64,000 nucleotides of DNA from Anianibacter sp965662745. GTDB taxonomy: Bacteria; Pseudomonadota; Alphaproteobacteria; Rhodobacterales; Rhodobacteraceae. Below the pieces are notes generated by a model that saw only the letters and a program-made list of their open reading frames with translations, did no database searches and was not told where the DNA came from. Shown here piece after piece: positions 8,752-17,614 of this stretch. Where the stretch lies: contig CBFIJK010000004.1 of the NCBI GenBank assembly GCA_965662745.1, forward strand, positions 39,285-103,284, in the 5' to 3' direction. The position numbers and the translations under genes were made by a program. Each line of letters opens with the position of its first letter. Within the stretch, counting starts at the first letter, position 1.

Positions 8752-10044
8752 CTATATTGTCGGCCCGGCTTCCAGCGCATCCTCAAGCGTGCGCAGCCCG
8801 GTCTTCGGCGATTGAACAAGCACGGCCATGTTGCCCGGCTTGTGTTCATTCTTGCGCATTTTCACATGCGCCGCCGGGATCTCGGCCCAGGGAAAGACCT
8901 CGGACATGCAGGGATCAAGCCGCCGTTCGACCATAAGCTGGTTCGCAGCCGCCGCCTGTTTGAGATGCGCGAAATGCGAGCCTTGGATGCGCTTCTGGTG
9001 CATCCAGACATAGCGGGCGTCCATGGTCAGATTGTAGCCGGTGGTGCCCGCGCAGATCACGACCATGCCGCCCTTCTTGACAACGAAGGTCGAGACCGGG
9101 AACGTCGCTTCGCCTGGATGTTCGAACACCATGTCGACATTATTGCCCTTGCCGGTGATGTCCCAGATCGCCTTGCCGAATTTCCGCACCTCGCCGAACC
9201 AGGCCTTGTATTCGTCCGTATTGACGGTCGGCAACTGGCCCCAGCAATTGAAATCCTTGCGATTAAGCACGCCCTTCGCGCCCAGCGACATGACGAAATC
9301 ACGCTTGTCCTCTTCCGAGATCACGCCGATCGCGTTCGCACCCGCTGTATTGATAAGCTGAATCGCGTAAGACCCAAGGCCGCCCGATGCGCCCCAGACA
9401 AGGACGTTCTGGCCCGGCTTCAGCTCATGCGGATGGTGACCAAAGAGCATGCGATACGCAGTGGCAAGCGTCAGGGTGTAGCAGGCACTTTCTTCCCAGG
9501 TCAGGTGCTTCGGGCGCGGCATCAGCTGCTGCGCCTGAACGCAGGTGAACTGCGCGAAGGATCCGTCAGGCGTCTCATAGCCCCAGATGCGTTGGCTGTC
9601 CGAGAACATCGGATCGCCACCATTGCATTCCTCGTCATCACCATTGTCCTGGTTGCAGTGGATGACGACCTCGTCGCCGACCTTCCAGCGCGTGACCTTG
9701 TCGCCGACAGCCCAGACGATGCCCGACGCGTCGGACCCGGCGATGTGATACTCGGCCTTGTGGACATCGAAGGGTGAGATCGGAATGCCGAGACCAGCCC
9801 ATACGCCATTATAATTCACGCCCGCCGCCATCACGAGGACCAGCACCTCGTGGCTGTCGGGGCGCGGCACATCGACGGTTTCGACCTGGAAGGCCTGATC
9901 CGGCTCTCCATGACGTTCGCGGCGGATCGCCCAAGCGTACATCTTTGCCGGCACATAGCCCATCGGGGGCATTTCGCCCATTTCGTAAAGGTCTTTCTCG
10001 GGCGCCTCATAAGTCGCCAGCGTGTCGGCCGTATCAAGAGCCAT
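8752..10044 (-). CDS. ccr: Crotonyl-CoA carboxylase/reductase
   Basis: This enzyme carries out reductive carboxylation of crotonyl-CoA to (2S)-ethylmalonyl-CoA with NADPH and CO2, the key step of the ethylmalonyl-CoA pathway. The protein has 430 residues, the family's usual length, when started at MALDTADTLATYEAPEKDLYEMGE; an upstream in-frame start at 10125 would add a non-conserved leader. It belongs to the medium-chain dehydrogenase/reductase superfamily, with the NADPH motif WGASGGLGSYAIQL and the segments VMAAGVNYNGVWAGLGIP, AGSDASGIVWAVGDKV and MVFEHPGEATFPVSTFVV. Its own terminator follows. ecm lies close by on the opposite strand, separated by an acyltransferase gene. Confidence 0.96.
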   Translation of the reverse strand: MALDTADTLATYEAPEKDLYEMGEMPPMGYVPAKMYAWAIRRERHGEPDQAFQVETVDVPRPDSHEVLVLVMAAGVNYNGVWAGLGIPISPFDVHKAEYHIAGSDASGIVWAVGDKVTRWKVGDEVVIHCNQDNGDDEECNGGDPMFSDSQRIWGYETPDGSFAQFTCVQAQQLMPRPKHLTWEESACYTLTLATAYRMLFGHHPHELKPGQNVLVWGASGGLGSYAIQLINTAGANAIGVISEEDKRDFVMSLGAKGVLNRKDFNCWGQLPTVNTDEYKAWFGEVRKFGKAIWDITGKGNNVDMVFEHPGEATFPVSTFVVKKGGMVVICAGTTGYNLTMDARYVWMHQKRIQGSHFAHLKQAAAANQLMVERRLDPCMSEVFPWAEIPAAHVKMRKNEHKPGNMAVLVQSPKTGLRTLEDALEAGPTI

Positions 10045-10158
10045 GGAAGCCTCCATCCGTCGCAAATTCTTCTGCGCCGCAGAATCGGCGCTGCATCTGC
10101 ACTGGTGGTAAAAGCGCCCGCGCAACTTTGCAATGCCAGACGTTACGTTTTTGTAATT

Positions 10159-11514
10159 TTATGTCTCAGGCGGTTCGGCCGACCCGATGCGCTGCGCAAT
10201 CGACGCGCTGTAGTATTTCAGGATCGGCATCTCCCCCGGCAGAGGCGCATATCGTCCGGCCTGCTCTTTTAGGATGCGGCGCGTCAAAAGCGTGCGCAGA
10301 CCATCGGCGGCAAGCGCTTTGCCCTCGTTCGACGTGATGGCCAGATACCCCGAAATCTGCGCGCCGATCTCGTCTTCGGTCTGCGCGCCGCCTGCCTCAC
10401 AGAGCGCATGCGCGACAAGCGGAACCGGCAAGACGGGAACTTCGTCGCGGATCCCCTCCATCAGCCTTGCGCCGACGTCCTTGGGTGAAGTGACACCTTC
10501 CTTCATGAGCGCCGAAAGCGGCATTGGTGCGCCGAACGACACCGCCGCCCGGCCGAACCGCATGCCACGACGCAGGATTTTCCGTACGAAAAACCTAAGC
10601 CCGAACCCAAGGGCTTGCGGGATCGAGGCCCTGAAGCGCCGCGTCCCGCCCTGCGCCGCATCTAGAAGCACCCGATCTTCCAGCACGCGGTCATAGTTCA
10701 GAGCGACCGGCACGAAGACCACGTCGCGCCCCGAATTGGCGTCATACCCGTCGAGGATATAGGACAGGAGCCCCAGCTTCGCCGCCCCGACCCGGCCATC
10801 CTGGCTAAGCCCGCCTTCGGGAAAGATCGCCTGTGTCACGCCCGCCGCTGTCGCCTGCCGGACATAGGCGGCCAGCACCCGGCGATAGAGCGCGTTGCGA
10901 GACCGGCGGCGGATGAAGAACGCGCCCATGGACCGGATGAGCGAGGAGAGAGGCCAAACCCGCGCCCATTCGCCTACCGCATAGGACAGGGCCGAGCGGG
11001 TCGCGACAAGATAGGTGACCAGCACGTAGTCCATGTTTGACCGGTGGTTCATCACGAAGATCAGCGTGGCATCGCGGTCGATGGCGGCAAAGGCTGCGGG
11101 ATCGCCCTCATCCACCTCGACATCGTAGAGCGAGCGAGACAGCCAGCGCGCGGCACGCGTGGCAAAGCCGAAATAGGACGCCGGCGAAAAACGCGGCACG
11201 ATCTCGCGCGCGTAACGTTTGGTGCGCTCGAAGGCGACGCTTTCGGGGATGCCTTCTTCGGCGGCATGCTCTGTCACCGCATGCAGCACCTCTGGGTCGT
11301 AGATCACCCGCTGGATGGTGTCGTAGCGGCGCAAGAGCTTGAAGGGCTGGATCGGGCGTTCGAGGCGCTTGTTGAGTTCACCCACCACCCGCTCTGCCCT
11401 GCGGCGCACGAACCAGCGCACGGAGGGGAAAAGGAAATGCGAGGCGAAAGTGACCGCAGCGAATCCGAGGATCAGGATCAGGAGCCAGAGGGGAAGGGAC
11501 ACGGACTGCAACAT
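10159..11514 (-). CDS. PlsB/PlsC-type glycerol-3-phosphate 1-O-acyltransferase-like protein
   Basis: A 451-residue acyltransferase with one N-terminal membrane helix (LPLWLLILILGFAAVTFASHFLF). The acyltransferase motifs are intact: block I NHRSNMDY (HX4D catalytic pair), block II GAFFIRRRSRNALYRRVL, block III FPEGGLSQDG and block IV VFVPVALNYDRV. This is the PlsB-like glycerol-3-phosphate acyltransferase arrangement, though much shorter than Escherichia coli PlsB. The start at MLQSVSLPLWLL is preferred because the extra 34 residues of a longer frame run into a dispersed repeat. It lies between ccr and ecm and is oriented with ccr. A link to acyl-CoA metabolism is plausible but not shown. Confidence 0.82.
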   Translation of the reverse strand: MLQSVSLPLWLLILILGFAAVTFASHFLFPSVRWFVRRRAERVVGELNKRLERPIQPFKLLRRYDTIQRVIYDPEVLHAVTEHAAEEGIPESVAFERTKRYAREIVPRFSPASYFGFATRAARWLSRSLYDVEVDEGDPAAFAAIDRDATLIFVMNHRSNMDYVLVTYLVATRSALSYAVGEWARVWPLSSLIRSMGAFFIRRRSRNALYRRVLAAYVRQATAAGVTQAIFPEGGLSQDGRVGAAKLGLLSYILDGYDANSGRDVVFVPVALNYDRVLEDRVLLDAAQGGTRRFRASIPQALGFGLRFFVRKILRRGMRFGRAAVSFGAPMPLSALMKEGVTSPKDVGARLMEGIRDEVPVLPVPLVAHALCEAGGAQTEDEIGAQISGYLAITSNEGKALAADGLRTLLTRRILKEQAGRYAPLPGEMPILKYYSASIAQRIGSAEPPET

Positions 11515-11572
11515 CCCCAAAGGAAGTGGCAGGTTTGCGAGGTTCGGTAAATCCCCTTGCGGTTTGAGTGGT

Positions 11573-11660
11573 GGTGCCGCGCCTGCGCGCGGCACCGTTG
11601 GGGGCTTTGCCCCCAAACCCCCAGGATATTTGAAACACCAAAGAGCCGGAGGCTCGGAGC
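11573..11660 (+). repeat. Dispersed GC-rich palindromic repeat, copy 1
   Basis: Two hairpins lie side by side: GGTGCCGCGC/GCGCGGCACC (11573-11596) and TTGGGGGC-TTT-GCCCCCAA (11598-11616). They are followed by ACCCCCAGGATATTTGAAACACCAAAGAG. The block GGGGGCTYTGCCCCC...CCCCC-ATATTTGA-ACACCAAAGAG recurs on the other strand at 53872-53945. This kind of element is widely scattered in Rhodobacteraceae genomes. Here it fills much of the gap between the acyltransferase gene and ecm. Confidence 0.75.
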
Positions 11661-11682
11661 GAGGTTTCTGCAGCGCGGCGAA

Positions 11683-11711
11683 TTGACAGCGGCAGGATAT
11701 GTCCCTAATTC
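11683..11711 (+). promoter_or_regulatory. Possible sigma-70-type promoter of ecm
   Basis: A consensus -35 box TTGACA at 11683-11688 is followed after 17 bp by TAATTC, a weak -10. It sits about 50 bp upstream of the ecm start. The -35 box and spacing are good and the -10 is poor, so this is only a candidate. Confidence 0.4.
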
Positions 11712-11759
11712 GTGTTCTGGCGAAAGATTATTACCCACCGCGACTCACGGAGCCTGCCC

Positions 11760-13727
11760 ATGACCGAGACACACCGCGACCGTCCCTGGCTGTTCCGGAC
11801 CTATGCGGGGCACTCGACCGCCAAAGCGTCCAACGCCTTGTACCGCGGAAACCTTGCAAAGGGGCAGACGGGGCTTTCGGTGGCCTTCGATCTGCCGACC
11901 CAGACGGGATATGACAGCGATCATGAACTTGCGCGGGGCGAAGTCGGCAAGGTCGGTGTTCCGATCTGTCATCTTGGCGATATGCGAACACTGTTCGCAG
12001 ATATTCCGCTCGACCAGATGAACACCTCGATGACGATCAACGCGACGGCGCCTTGGCTTCTGGCGCTCTACATCGCGGCGGCGGAGGAGCAAGGCGCGGA
12101 TGTCTCGCAGCTGCAAGGCACGGTGCAGAACGATATCATCAAGGAATACCTGTCGCGCGGCACCTATATCTGCCCGCCGGAGCCATCCCTGCGGATGATC
12201 ACCGATGTGGCCGCCTACACGCGCCAGCATCTGCCCAAATGGAACCCGATGAACGTGTGTTCCTACCACCTGCAAGAGGCTGGCGCGACGCCCGAGCAGG
12301 AGCTGGCCTTTGCGCTCGCAACGGCAACGGCGGTGCTGGACGATCTGAAGGGCAAGGTGGATGCCGATGATTTTCCCGCCATGGTCGGGCGGATTTCGTT
12401 CTTCGTGAACGCAGGCATCCGTTTCGTCACCGAGATGTGCAAGATGCGCGCCTTTGTCGAGCTGTGGGACGAGATCTGCCAGGAGCGCTATGGTGTCGAG
12501 GACCCGAAATTCCGGCGGTTTCGCTATGGTGTGCAGGTCAATTCGCTGGGCCTGACCGAACAGCAGCCCGAGAACAACGTCTACCGCATCCTGATCGAGA
12601 TGCTGGCGGTGACCCTGTCGAAGAATGCACGCGCGCGCGCGGTGCAGCTTCCGGCGTGGAACGAGGCGCTGGGGCTGCCGCGTCCATGGGATCAGCAGTG
12701 GTCGCTGCGTATGCAGCAGATCCTCGCCTTCGAGACGGACCTCTTGGAATACGGGGATCTCTTCGACGGCAACCCGGTGGTTGATGGCAAGGTCGCCGCA
12801 CTGAAAGAGGGCGCGCGCGCTGAATTGCAAACCATCGACGGAATGGGCGGCGCCGTGAAGGCTATCGAATACATGAAGTCCCGACTGGTCGAGGCGAATG
12901 CAGACCGGATTGCGCGGATCGAGGCGGGGGAAACGACCGTCGTTGGCGTCAACAAGTACGAAGCTGGCGAGCCTTCGCCCCTGACCTCTGGCCCCGAGGC
13001 GATCATGACCGTCGATCCCGAGGTCGAGGCAGAGCAGATCGCGCGTCTCGAATCCTGGCGCACGGATCGGGACTCGGCTGCTGTCGACAAGGCGCTGACC
13101 GCGCTGCGCCACGCAGCCGCAACGGGAGAGAACATCATGCCCGCCTCAATCGCGGCGGCCAAGGCCGGCGCGACAACGGGCGAGTGGGGCGACATGGTGC
13201 GGCAGGCCTTTGGGCAGTATCGCGGGCCGACCGGCGTGTCGCGCAATCCGTCGAACCGGACCGAGGGCCTTGATGATATTCGCGCCGCCGTCGATGCGGT
13301 GTCCGACAGCCTTGGTCGTCGGCTCAAGTTTCTCGTTGGCAAACCGGGGCTCGACGGGCATTCGAATGGCGCCGAACAGATCGCCGCCCGCGCCCGCGAT
13401 TGCGGAATGGAGATCGCCTATGAGGGCATCCGCCTGACCCCGTCCGAGATCGTTGCCGCTGCGCGTAGCGATGAGGCGCATGTGATCGGCCTGTCGATCC
13501 TGTCGGGCAGCCATGTGCCGTTGGTCGAGGACCTGATCGGCAAACTGCGCGCCGAAGGTCTGGGCGATATCCCGGTCGTTGTAGGGGGCATCATCCCAGA
13601 GGCGGACGCCGACCGCCTGCGCGCGATGGGCGTGGCCAAGGTCTATACGCCAAAGGATTTCGAGCTGAACCGGATCATGTTCGATATCGTCGCACTGGCC
13701 GATCCCAAGGCGGTTGCCGCCGAATAG
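11760..13727 (+). CDS. ecm: (2R)-Ethylmalonyl-CoA mutase, B12-dependent (MeaA-like)
   Basis: This enzyme rearranges ethylmalonyl-CoA to (2S)-methylsuccinyl-CoA with adenosylcobalamin, two steps after Ccr in the ethylmalonyl-CoA pathway. The protein has 655 residues starting MTETHRDRPWLFRTYAGHSTA. The N-terminal two thirds form the substrate barrel (GLSVAFDLPTQTGYDSDH, MNTSMTINATAPWLLALY, GTVQNDIIKEYLSRGTYI). The C-terminal B12 domain has D532-G-H534-S-N-G537, the lower cobalt-ligand motif, then LSILSGSH and VVVGGIIP. The shorter start is preferred over one at 11712. Close linkage to ccr favours Ecm over methylmalonyl-CoA mutase; the two are homologous, so the substrate call rests partly on context. 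Confidence 0.92.
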   Translation: MTETHRDRPWLFRTYAGHSTAKASNALYRGNLAKGQTGLSVAFDLPTQTGYDSDHELARGEVGKVGVPICHLGDMRTLFADIPLDQMNTSMTINATAPWLLALYIAAAEEQGADVSQLQGTVQNDIIKEYLSRGTYICPPEPSLRMITDVAAYTRQHLPKWNPMNVCSYHLQEAGATPEQELAFALATATAVLDDLKGKVDADDFPAMVGRISFFVNAGIRFVTEMCKMRAFVELWDEICQERYGVEDPKFRRFRYGVQVNSLGLTEQQPENNVYRILIEMLAVTLSKNARARAVQLPAWNEALGLPRPWDQQWSLRMQQILAFETDLLEYGDLFDGNPVVDGKVAALKEGARAELQTIDGMGGAVKAIEYMKSRLVEANADRIARIEAGETTVVGVNKYEAGEPSPLTSGPEAIMTVDPEVEAEQIARLESWRTDRDSAAVDKALTALRHAAATGENIMPASIAAAKAGATTGEWGDMVRQAFGQYRGPTGVSRNPSNRTEGLDDIRAAVDAVSDSLGRRLKFLVGKPGLDGHSNGAEQIAARARDCGMEIAYEGIRLTPSEIVAAARSDEAHVIGLSILSGSHVPLVEDLIGKLRAEGLGDIPVVVGGIIPEADADRLRAMGVAKVYTPKDFELNRIMFDIVALADPKAVAAE

Positions 13728-13764
13728 GCTGGCCAGTGCGGAAAGCCCCGCTAGGTCACGCGGC

Positions 13765-14304
13765 ATGAAATGGATCATCGCCCTGCTTTTGATGCTGCCC
13801 GCGCAGCTTGCCGCCGCGAATGACTGGGACGCGCTGGATCAGCCGGGCGCAATGGCGATCATGCGCCACGCGCTTGCCCCCGGCACCGGCGATCCTACCA
13901 GTTTCGAGATCGACGATTGCAGCACGCAACGAAACCTCAATGATCGCGGACGCGCGCAGGCGCGGGCCATCGGCGCTGCGTTTCGCGAACGAGGCATGGA
14001 CTTTGACCAAGTAATGACGAGCCAATGGTGCCGGTCGCGCGAGACGGCAGAACTGTTGAATCTCGGCCCGGTGATCGAAGCGCCGGCGCTGAATTCCTTT
14101 TTCCGCGATTTCTCGACACGCGATGCGCAGACGGCGGCACTAAGGGACCTTATCGCAAACGCGGGTGCGCCGCTGATGATGGTCAGCCACCAGGTGAATA
14201 TCTCGGCCCTCACGGGCGAAGGCACGCGGTCGGGCGAGGTCATCGTATTCCGACTGAATGGAGACGAGGCCAAGATCCTTGGCCGCATCCAGATCGATCC
14301 CTGA
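13765..14304 (+). CDS. Exported histidine phosphatase family protein
   Basis: A 179-residue protein with a signal peptide (MKWIIALLLMLPAQLAAAND) followed by a histidine phosphatase core. The catalytic MRHALAPG (usual form RHG) comes first, then the second conserved block TSQWCRSRETAELL and, near the end, MMVSHQVNISALTG, which supplies the second His. The RHA form is frequent in periplasmic members of this family. The substrate is unknown. It starts 37 bp after ecm and may be read through from it. Confidence 0.82.
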   Translation: MKWIIALLLMLPAQLAAANDWDALDQPGAMAIMRHALAPGTGDPTSFEIDDCSTQRNLNDRGRAQARAIGAAFRERGMDFDQVMTSQWCRSRETAELLNLGPVIEAPALNSFFRDFSTRDAQTAALRDLIANAGAPLMMVSHQVNISALTGEGTRSGEVIVFRLNGDEAKILGRIQIDP

Positions 14305-14330
14305 TGGCGGCGCCCAATCCGTTCGTCTAG

Positions 14331-14342
14331 GTTTGCGCAAAC
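14331..14342. promoter_or_regulatory. Perfect 12-bp palindrome upstream of deoD, possible operator
   Basis: GTTTGCGCAAAC is a perfect dyad 21 bp upstream of the deoD start codon, inside the 59-bp gap. Its central GCGC and flanking GTTT/AAAC resemble LacI/PurR-family half-sites. No regulator gene is adjacent and no second copy was noticed, so a binding role is only a suggestion. Confidence 0.35.
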
Positions 14343-14363
14343 GCACAGCAGGAAGGTCCCGCA

Positions 14364-15068
14364 ATGAGCATCCATATCGGCGCGAAACCCGGCGAGATTG
14401 CCGAAACCGTTCTGATGCCCGGCGATCCATATCGCGCGAAATGGGCAGCCGAGACGTTCCTTGAAAATCCGGTCTGCATCAACGAAGTGCGCGGGATGCT
14501 GGGCTTTACCGGTGCGTGGAAGGGCAACAAGGTCACGATCCACGGGTCGGGGATGGGGATGCCGTCGCTGTCGATCTACGCGAACGAGTTGATCAAGGAC
14601 TATGGCGCAAAGACGCTGATCCGCATCGGATCCTGCGGGGCGATGCAGGAACGGGTGGGTATCCGCGATGTTATCCTCGCCATGACTGCATCCACCCTGT
14701 CGACGCCGTCTTCCGGCATTTTCCGGGAACTGAATTTCGCCCCGTCCGCCGATTGGACGCTCTTGCGGGCTGCCGTGGCCGCCGCAGAGGGCAAAGACGC
14801 AACGCTGCATGTGGGCGGCATCTATTCGTCGGATGTCTTCTATGACGAACGGCCCGATCTGAACGATCAGATGACGCGCCACGGCATCCTCGCGGTCGAG
14901 ATGGAAACAGCAGAGCTGTATATCCTCGCCGCTCGGCACAATGTGCGTGCATTGTCGGTGCTCACGGTATCGGACCACCTCTTGACGCATGAGGCGCTGC
15001 CTTCAGAAGACCGCGAAAAATCCTTTGGCGACATGGTCGAAATCGCGCTGGAGGCCGCGTTCGCCTGA
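14364..15068 (+). CDS. deoD: Purine nucleoside phosphorylase, hexameric DeoD type
   Basis: This 234-residue enzyme has the usual DeoD length. It starts MSIHIGAKPGEIAETVLMPGDPYRAKWAAETF and has the phosphate and nucleoside motifs typical of DeoD: GDPYRAK, GSGMGMPSLSIYANEL, RIGSCGAMQ, and AVEMETAELYILA with the ribose-binding Glu. It releases free purine and (deoxy)ribose 1-phosphate from purine (deoxy)nucleosides. Together with the trimeric enzyme at 4.3 kb the window encodes two unrelated purine nucleoside phosphorylases. deoC, for the deoxyribose branch, is at 46.1 kb rather than adjacent. Confidence 0.95.
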   Translation: MSIHIGAKPGEIAETVLMPGDPYRAKWAAETFLENPVCINEVRGMLGFTGAWKGNKVTIHGSGMGMPSLSIYANELIKDYGAKTLIRIGSCGAMQERVGIRDVILAMTASTLSTPSSGIFRELNFAPSADWTLLRAAVAAAEGKDATLHVGGIYSSDVFYDERPDLNDQMTRHGILAVEMETAELYILAARHNVRALSVLTVSDHLLTHEALPSEDREKSFGDMVEIALEAAFA

Positions 15069-15076
15069 CCGCGTCT

Positions 15077-15919
15077 TCACGTCCCGTGGCTGCGCGAATA
15101 GGCGGATGGGTCCGGAGATGTCCACCCGGCCAGCGCCCCGCCCTCGGGCGCAAAAACCTCGACCCGCAGTGGGTAGCAGGGCGCGGTATCGCTGGAATGT
15201 TCATCCCCGCAATCCCCGCCGGGACAGGCGCTGAGCGCGCCGAGAAGATCGATCTCGGCGAAGAACTCGATGTAATCACCGGGGCGCACCGGGGACGCCT
15301 TCATGAAATACTGCCCGGTGTCGCGCGTGAATCCGGTGCACATGAAGACGTTCAACACGTCATGAACCAGCGCCTCGGCCTCGGGCAGGGGCAATCCGGT
15401 CTCGGCATGTACCGCGCGAGTCAGGTTCGAATGGCAGCAATGGTGATATTCGCCCCCTGCCAACAGACGATGGGTGTAGGGATCGCAACGGGTGCCGATC
15501 ACGTCATGCACCGAGCCTCCATGTTCGTCGATCCCGTACCAGCCCAGTGTATCGGCAGTAACCGTCGCCATGGGTCGCAGGCTGGGAAAGGACGACCACA
15601 GGCGATCGCCGGTCGTCACATGCGTGCCATGAAGTGCGCGGGTCTTGCCGGAATAGAACCGCTCGGACAGGTCCTGAGCGTTCCAGAGATTGAGATCACC
15701 GACCTGCGGGCCATCGACGCTGCTGATGCGAAAGAAGTGCCCGGCAGGCACATGAAAGCTACGCGCATCGCGGGGTGGGACGGTGACAGTATCGGACAGC
15801 TTGGCCGTCTGACGCGCCCGGTCGTAAAGCGGCAGATCAGGCACGGGCAGCGTGTCCACAGGATAGCAGATTACCGGCGGAATGGCGCGGCGGGCGGCGG
15901 CATCGGCAGGTTCGCTCAT
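15077..15919 (-). CDS. DUF1989 (urea carboxylase-associated family) protein
   Basis: A 280-residue protein with the DUF1989 features: a metal-binding-like cysteine and histidine set (GEYHHCCHSNL, FMCTGFTRDTGQYF, SACPGGDCGDEHS) and VPAGHFFRISSVDGPQVGDLNLWNA. Members of this family are often next to urea amidolyase or amino-acid catabolism genes, and their own reaction is not settled. No urea carboxylase is next to it here. Its start (MSEPADAAARRAIPP) shares four bases with the stop of the small membrane protein upstream, so the two are coupled. Confidence 0.85.
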   Translation of the reverse strand: MSEPADAAARRAIPPVICYPVDTLPVPDLPLYDRARQTAKLSDTVTVPPRDARSFHVPAGHFFRISSVDGPQVGDLNLWNAQDLSERFYSGKTRALHGTHVTTGDRLWSSFPSLRPMATVTADTLGWYGIDEHGGSVHDVIGTRCDPYTHRLLAGGEYHHCCHSNLTRAVHAETGLPLPEAEALVHDVLNVFMCTGFTRDTGQYFMKASPVRPGDYIEFFAEIDLLGALSACPGGDCGDEHSSDTAPCYPLRVEVFAPEGGALAGWTSPDPSAYSRSHGT

Positions 15920-16122
15920 TTCAGCCCCTTCGTCGGGTGCAAGCAGGTTTTCGGCGGGCCCTTCTCGACCAGCGTTTCGGCCCCGCACGCGGCGCAATGG
16001 TAGAACATCTTGCCGTCTTTTGCGCGGCTGCGGTCCTGACGCCAACGGCAGAGGCGGGTCGTCCTGTTGCCGAAGATCAAGAGCAGGATGAAGGCTGTAA
16101 CAAGGCCGACGAGCAGCAGCAT
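15916..16122 (-). CDS. Small membrane protein with a C-terminal zinc-ribbon-like motif (68 aa)
   Basis: The first 20 residues (MLLLVGLVTAFILLLIFGNR) form one membrane helix. A basic stretch follows, then HCAACGAETLVEKGPPKTC, which has three cysteines and a histidine spaced as in a short zinc ribbon. It overlaps the DUF1989 gene by four bases (ATGA). Similar short proteins occur in Rhodobacterales, but I know of no function. Confidence 0.65.
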   Translation of the reverse strand: MLLLVGLVTAFILLLIFGNRTTRLCRWRQDRSRAKDGKMFYHCAACGAETLVEKGPPKTCLHPTKGLK

Positions 16123-16126
16123 CGCG

Positions 16127-17542
16127 TTAACCGGGTTTGACCCCGGGCGGATTTTCCGTCCCGTCTGGACTCTCCCCCGCGGGCGCAGCAGCCTTGCGAC
16201 CGAACAGACCCTTACCCTCGCCGCCCGCGTACCAATCCTCGTTCCGCGTCGCATACATTGTCGCGGCGATGGCGACGAAGGCAAGCGTGGATCCGGCCAG
16301 AAGTGCATAATCGGCAGAGCGCAGGATCAGATACAGAACGGCGTAGATCGCGATCAGCATCGCCGACAGCACCCATGTGCGCTTGCCCAGCTTCAGGCTG
16401 AGAAGCCCGAACATCGTGATCAGCCCGATCGTCGCGGCACTTGCCAGACCATAAGCCGCGCCAAAGCCGATCTGTTCGGCATAGGCGACCATGAGCAGCA
16501 CAAAGGTCGATTGCGACAGACCGATCAGGATGTATTGCACCGGATGTGCAGGCTTGTCCTGCCGGTTCTCTATCAGAAGGACGGTCAGGAAGGTCAGCGC
16601 GATGAAAAGGATGCCATAGCGTGCGGCGCGATAGGCCTTCTGGTAGAAATCGTTGGGCCGGATGAATTCCACGCCGAATGCCGTGCCGCGCGCCTCGGTC
16701 TCGTAGCGGTCGCGCGAGATCTGCGGCAGGTTGCGGGCGAGATGCGGGATGCTCCATGTTGCGGTAAAGCCGTCATCGGTGATCTCGGACCCGTCAGGCA
16801 GGAACGCGCCGGTAAAGCTGGGATGCGGCCAGTCGCTGGTCATCGTGACGGTCGAGGATCGCCCAACCGGCGCGACAAAGAAGGATTCCGCTCCATTGGT
16901 AGGCATCGTCAGCCGAAAGCTGTCCACGTCTCGCGGATCACCCGTTTCCGCGAATATGCCGCCCGCATCGCGGTCTCCGGGCACGGGTTCCAGCGCAAGC
17001 GGCCGGTCATTGGCCATTAGAACCGTCTCGCCCCGAAGCGCGCGGTTGGACCCAAGGCCAAGCTGCCAGTAAGCGTCTGTCCACTGGATGCTTTCGCCGT
17101 CGTTCAGCCAGCGCACGGCCTCATCAAGATCGAAGCGCGCTTCGATCTCTACATCGGCGGTGTAGACCGGCACGACGAAGATGCCGCGCCGCCGTTCTTC
17201 GGTCTGGGTCGCGACGCTGGCGTTGAATTGATCGGGAAAGACGTAGATCGGCGACTTGCGGCCCGTCTCTGTCACCTCGACCGTCTCGACCCGCGTCTCA
17301 CCCGTCACCGGGTCAACCGTCTCGCGCCGTTCCTGCCGGGATACCGGCCCCTCGACGGGCAGCACCAGATAGGGCCCCGCAAGGCTTTGCACCCCGCCCC
17401 AATTGCGTCCGACCTCGCGCACGGCGTCTTGCGAATAATCCGCGCGGCTTTCGACGACCGCGCCCGCGAAGAACAGCGGAACAAACATCAGAAGGGCCAC
17501 AAGGCCGACGATGAAAAACCTTGTACCTGCGCTGCGGATCAT
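16127..17542 (-). CDS. creD: CreD-like inner membrane protein
   Basis: A 471-residue protein with an N-terminal membrane helix (FFIVGLVALLMFVPLFFAG), a large periplasmic region containing LVLPVEGPV, SPIYVFPDQFNASV and RRRGIFVVPVYTADVEIEARFDL, and a C-terminal block of about five membrane helices (YGILFIALTFLTVLLIE, VQYILIGLSQSTFVLLMVAYAEQIGF). This order is that of CreD/CET, linked to envelope integrity in other bacteria. No creBC two-component genes are next to it. The ATG at 17542, preceded by GAGGG, is a better start than an in-frame TTG 12 bp upstream. Confidence 0.88.
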   Translation of the reverse strand: MIRSAGTRFFIVGLVALLMFVPLFFAGAVVESRADYSQDAVREVGRNWGGVQSLAGPYLVLPVEGPVSRQERRETVDPVTGETRVETVEVTETGRKSPIYVFPDQFNASVATQTEERRRGIFVVPVYTADVEIEARFDLDEAVRWLNDGESIQWTDAYWQLGLGSNRALRGETVLMANDRPLALEPVPGDRDAGGIFAETGDPRDVDSFRLTMPTNGAESFFVAPVGRSSTVTMTSDWPHPSFTGAFLPDGSEITDDGFTATWSIPHLARNLPQISRDRYETEARGTAFGVEFIRPNDFYQKAYRAARYGILFIALTFLTVLLIENRQDKPAHPVQYILIGLSQSTFVLLMVAYAEQIGFGAAYGLASAATIGLITMFGLLSLKLGKRTWVLSAMLIAIYAVLYLILRSADYALLAGSTLAFVAIAATMYATRNEDWYAGGEGKGLFGRKAAAPAGESPDGTENPPGVKPG

Positions 17543-17552
17543 AAGAGCCCTC

Positions 17553-17588
17553 AAACGAAAAACGCGCCGGAAGCGTAGTCCGGCGCGT
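17553..17588 (-). terminator. Rho-independent terminator of the sdh operon
   Basis: A 10-bp perfect stem, ACGCGCCGGA/TCCGGCGCGT, has a 7-base loop. On the minus strand it is followed by TTTTTCGTTT. It lies directly after sdhB and ends just upstream of creD, separating the two transcripts. Confidence 0.88.
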
Positions 17589-17614
17589 CAGGATAGTTAA
17601 ATGCGAAAGATCAC

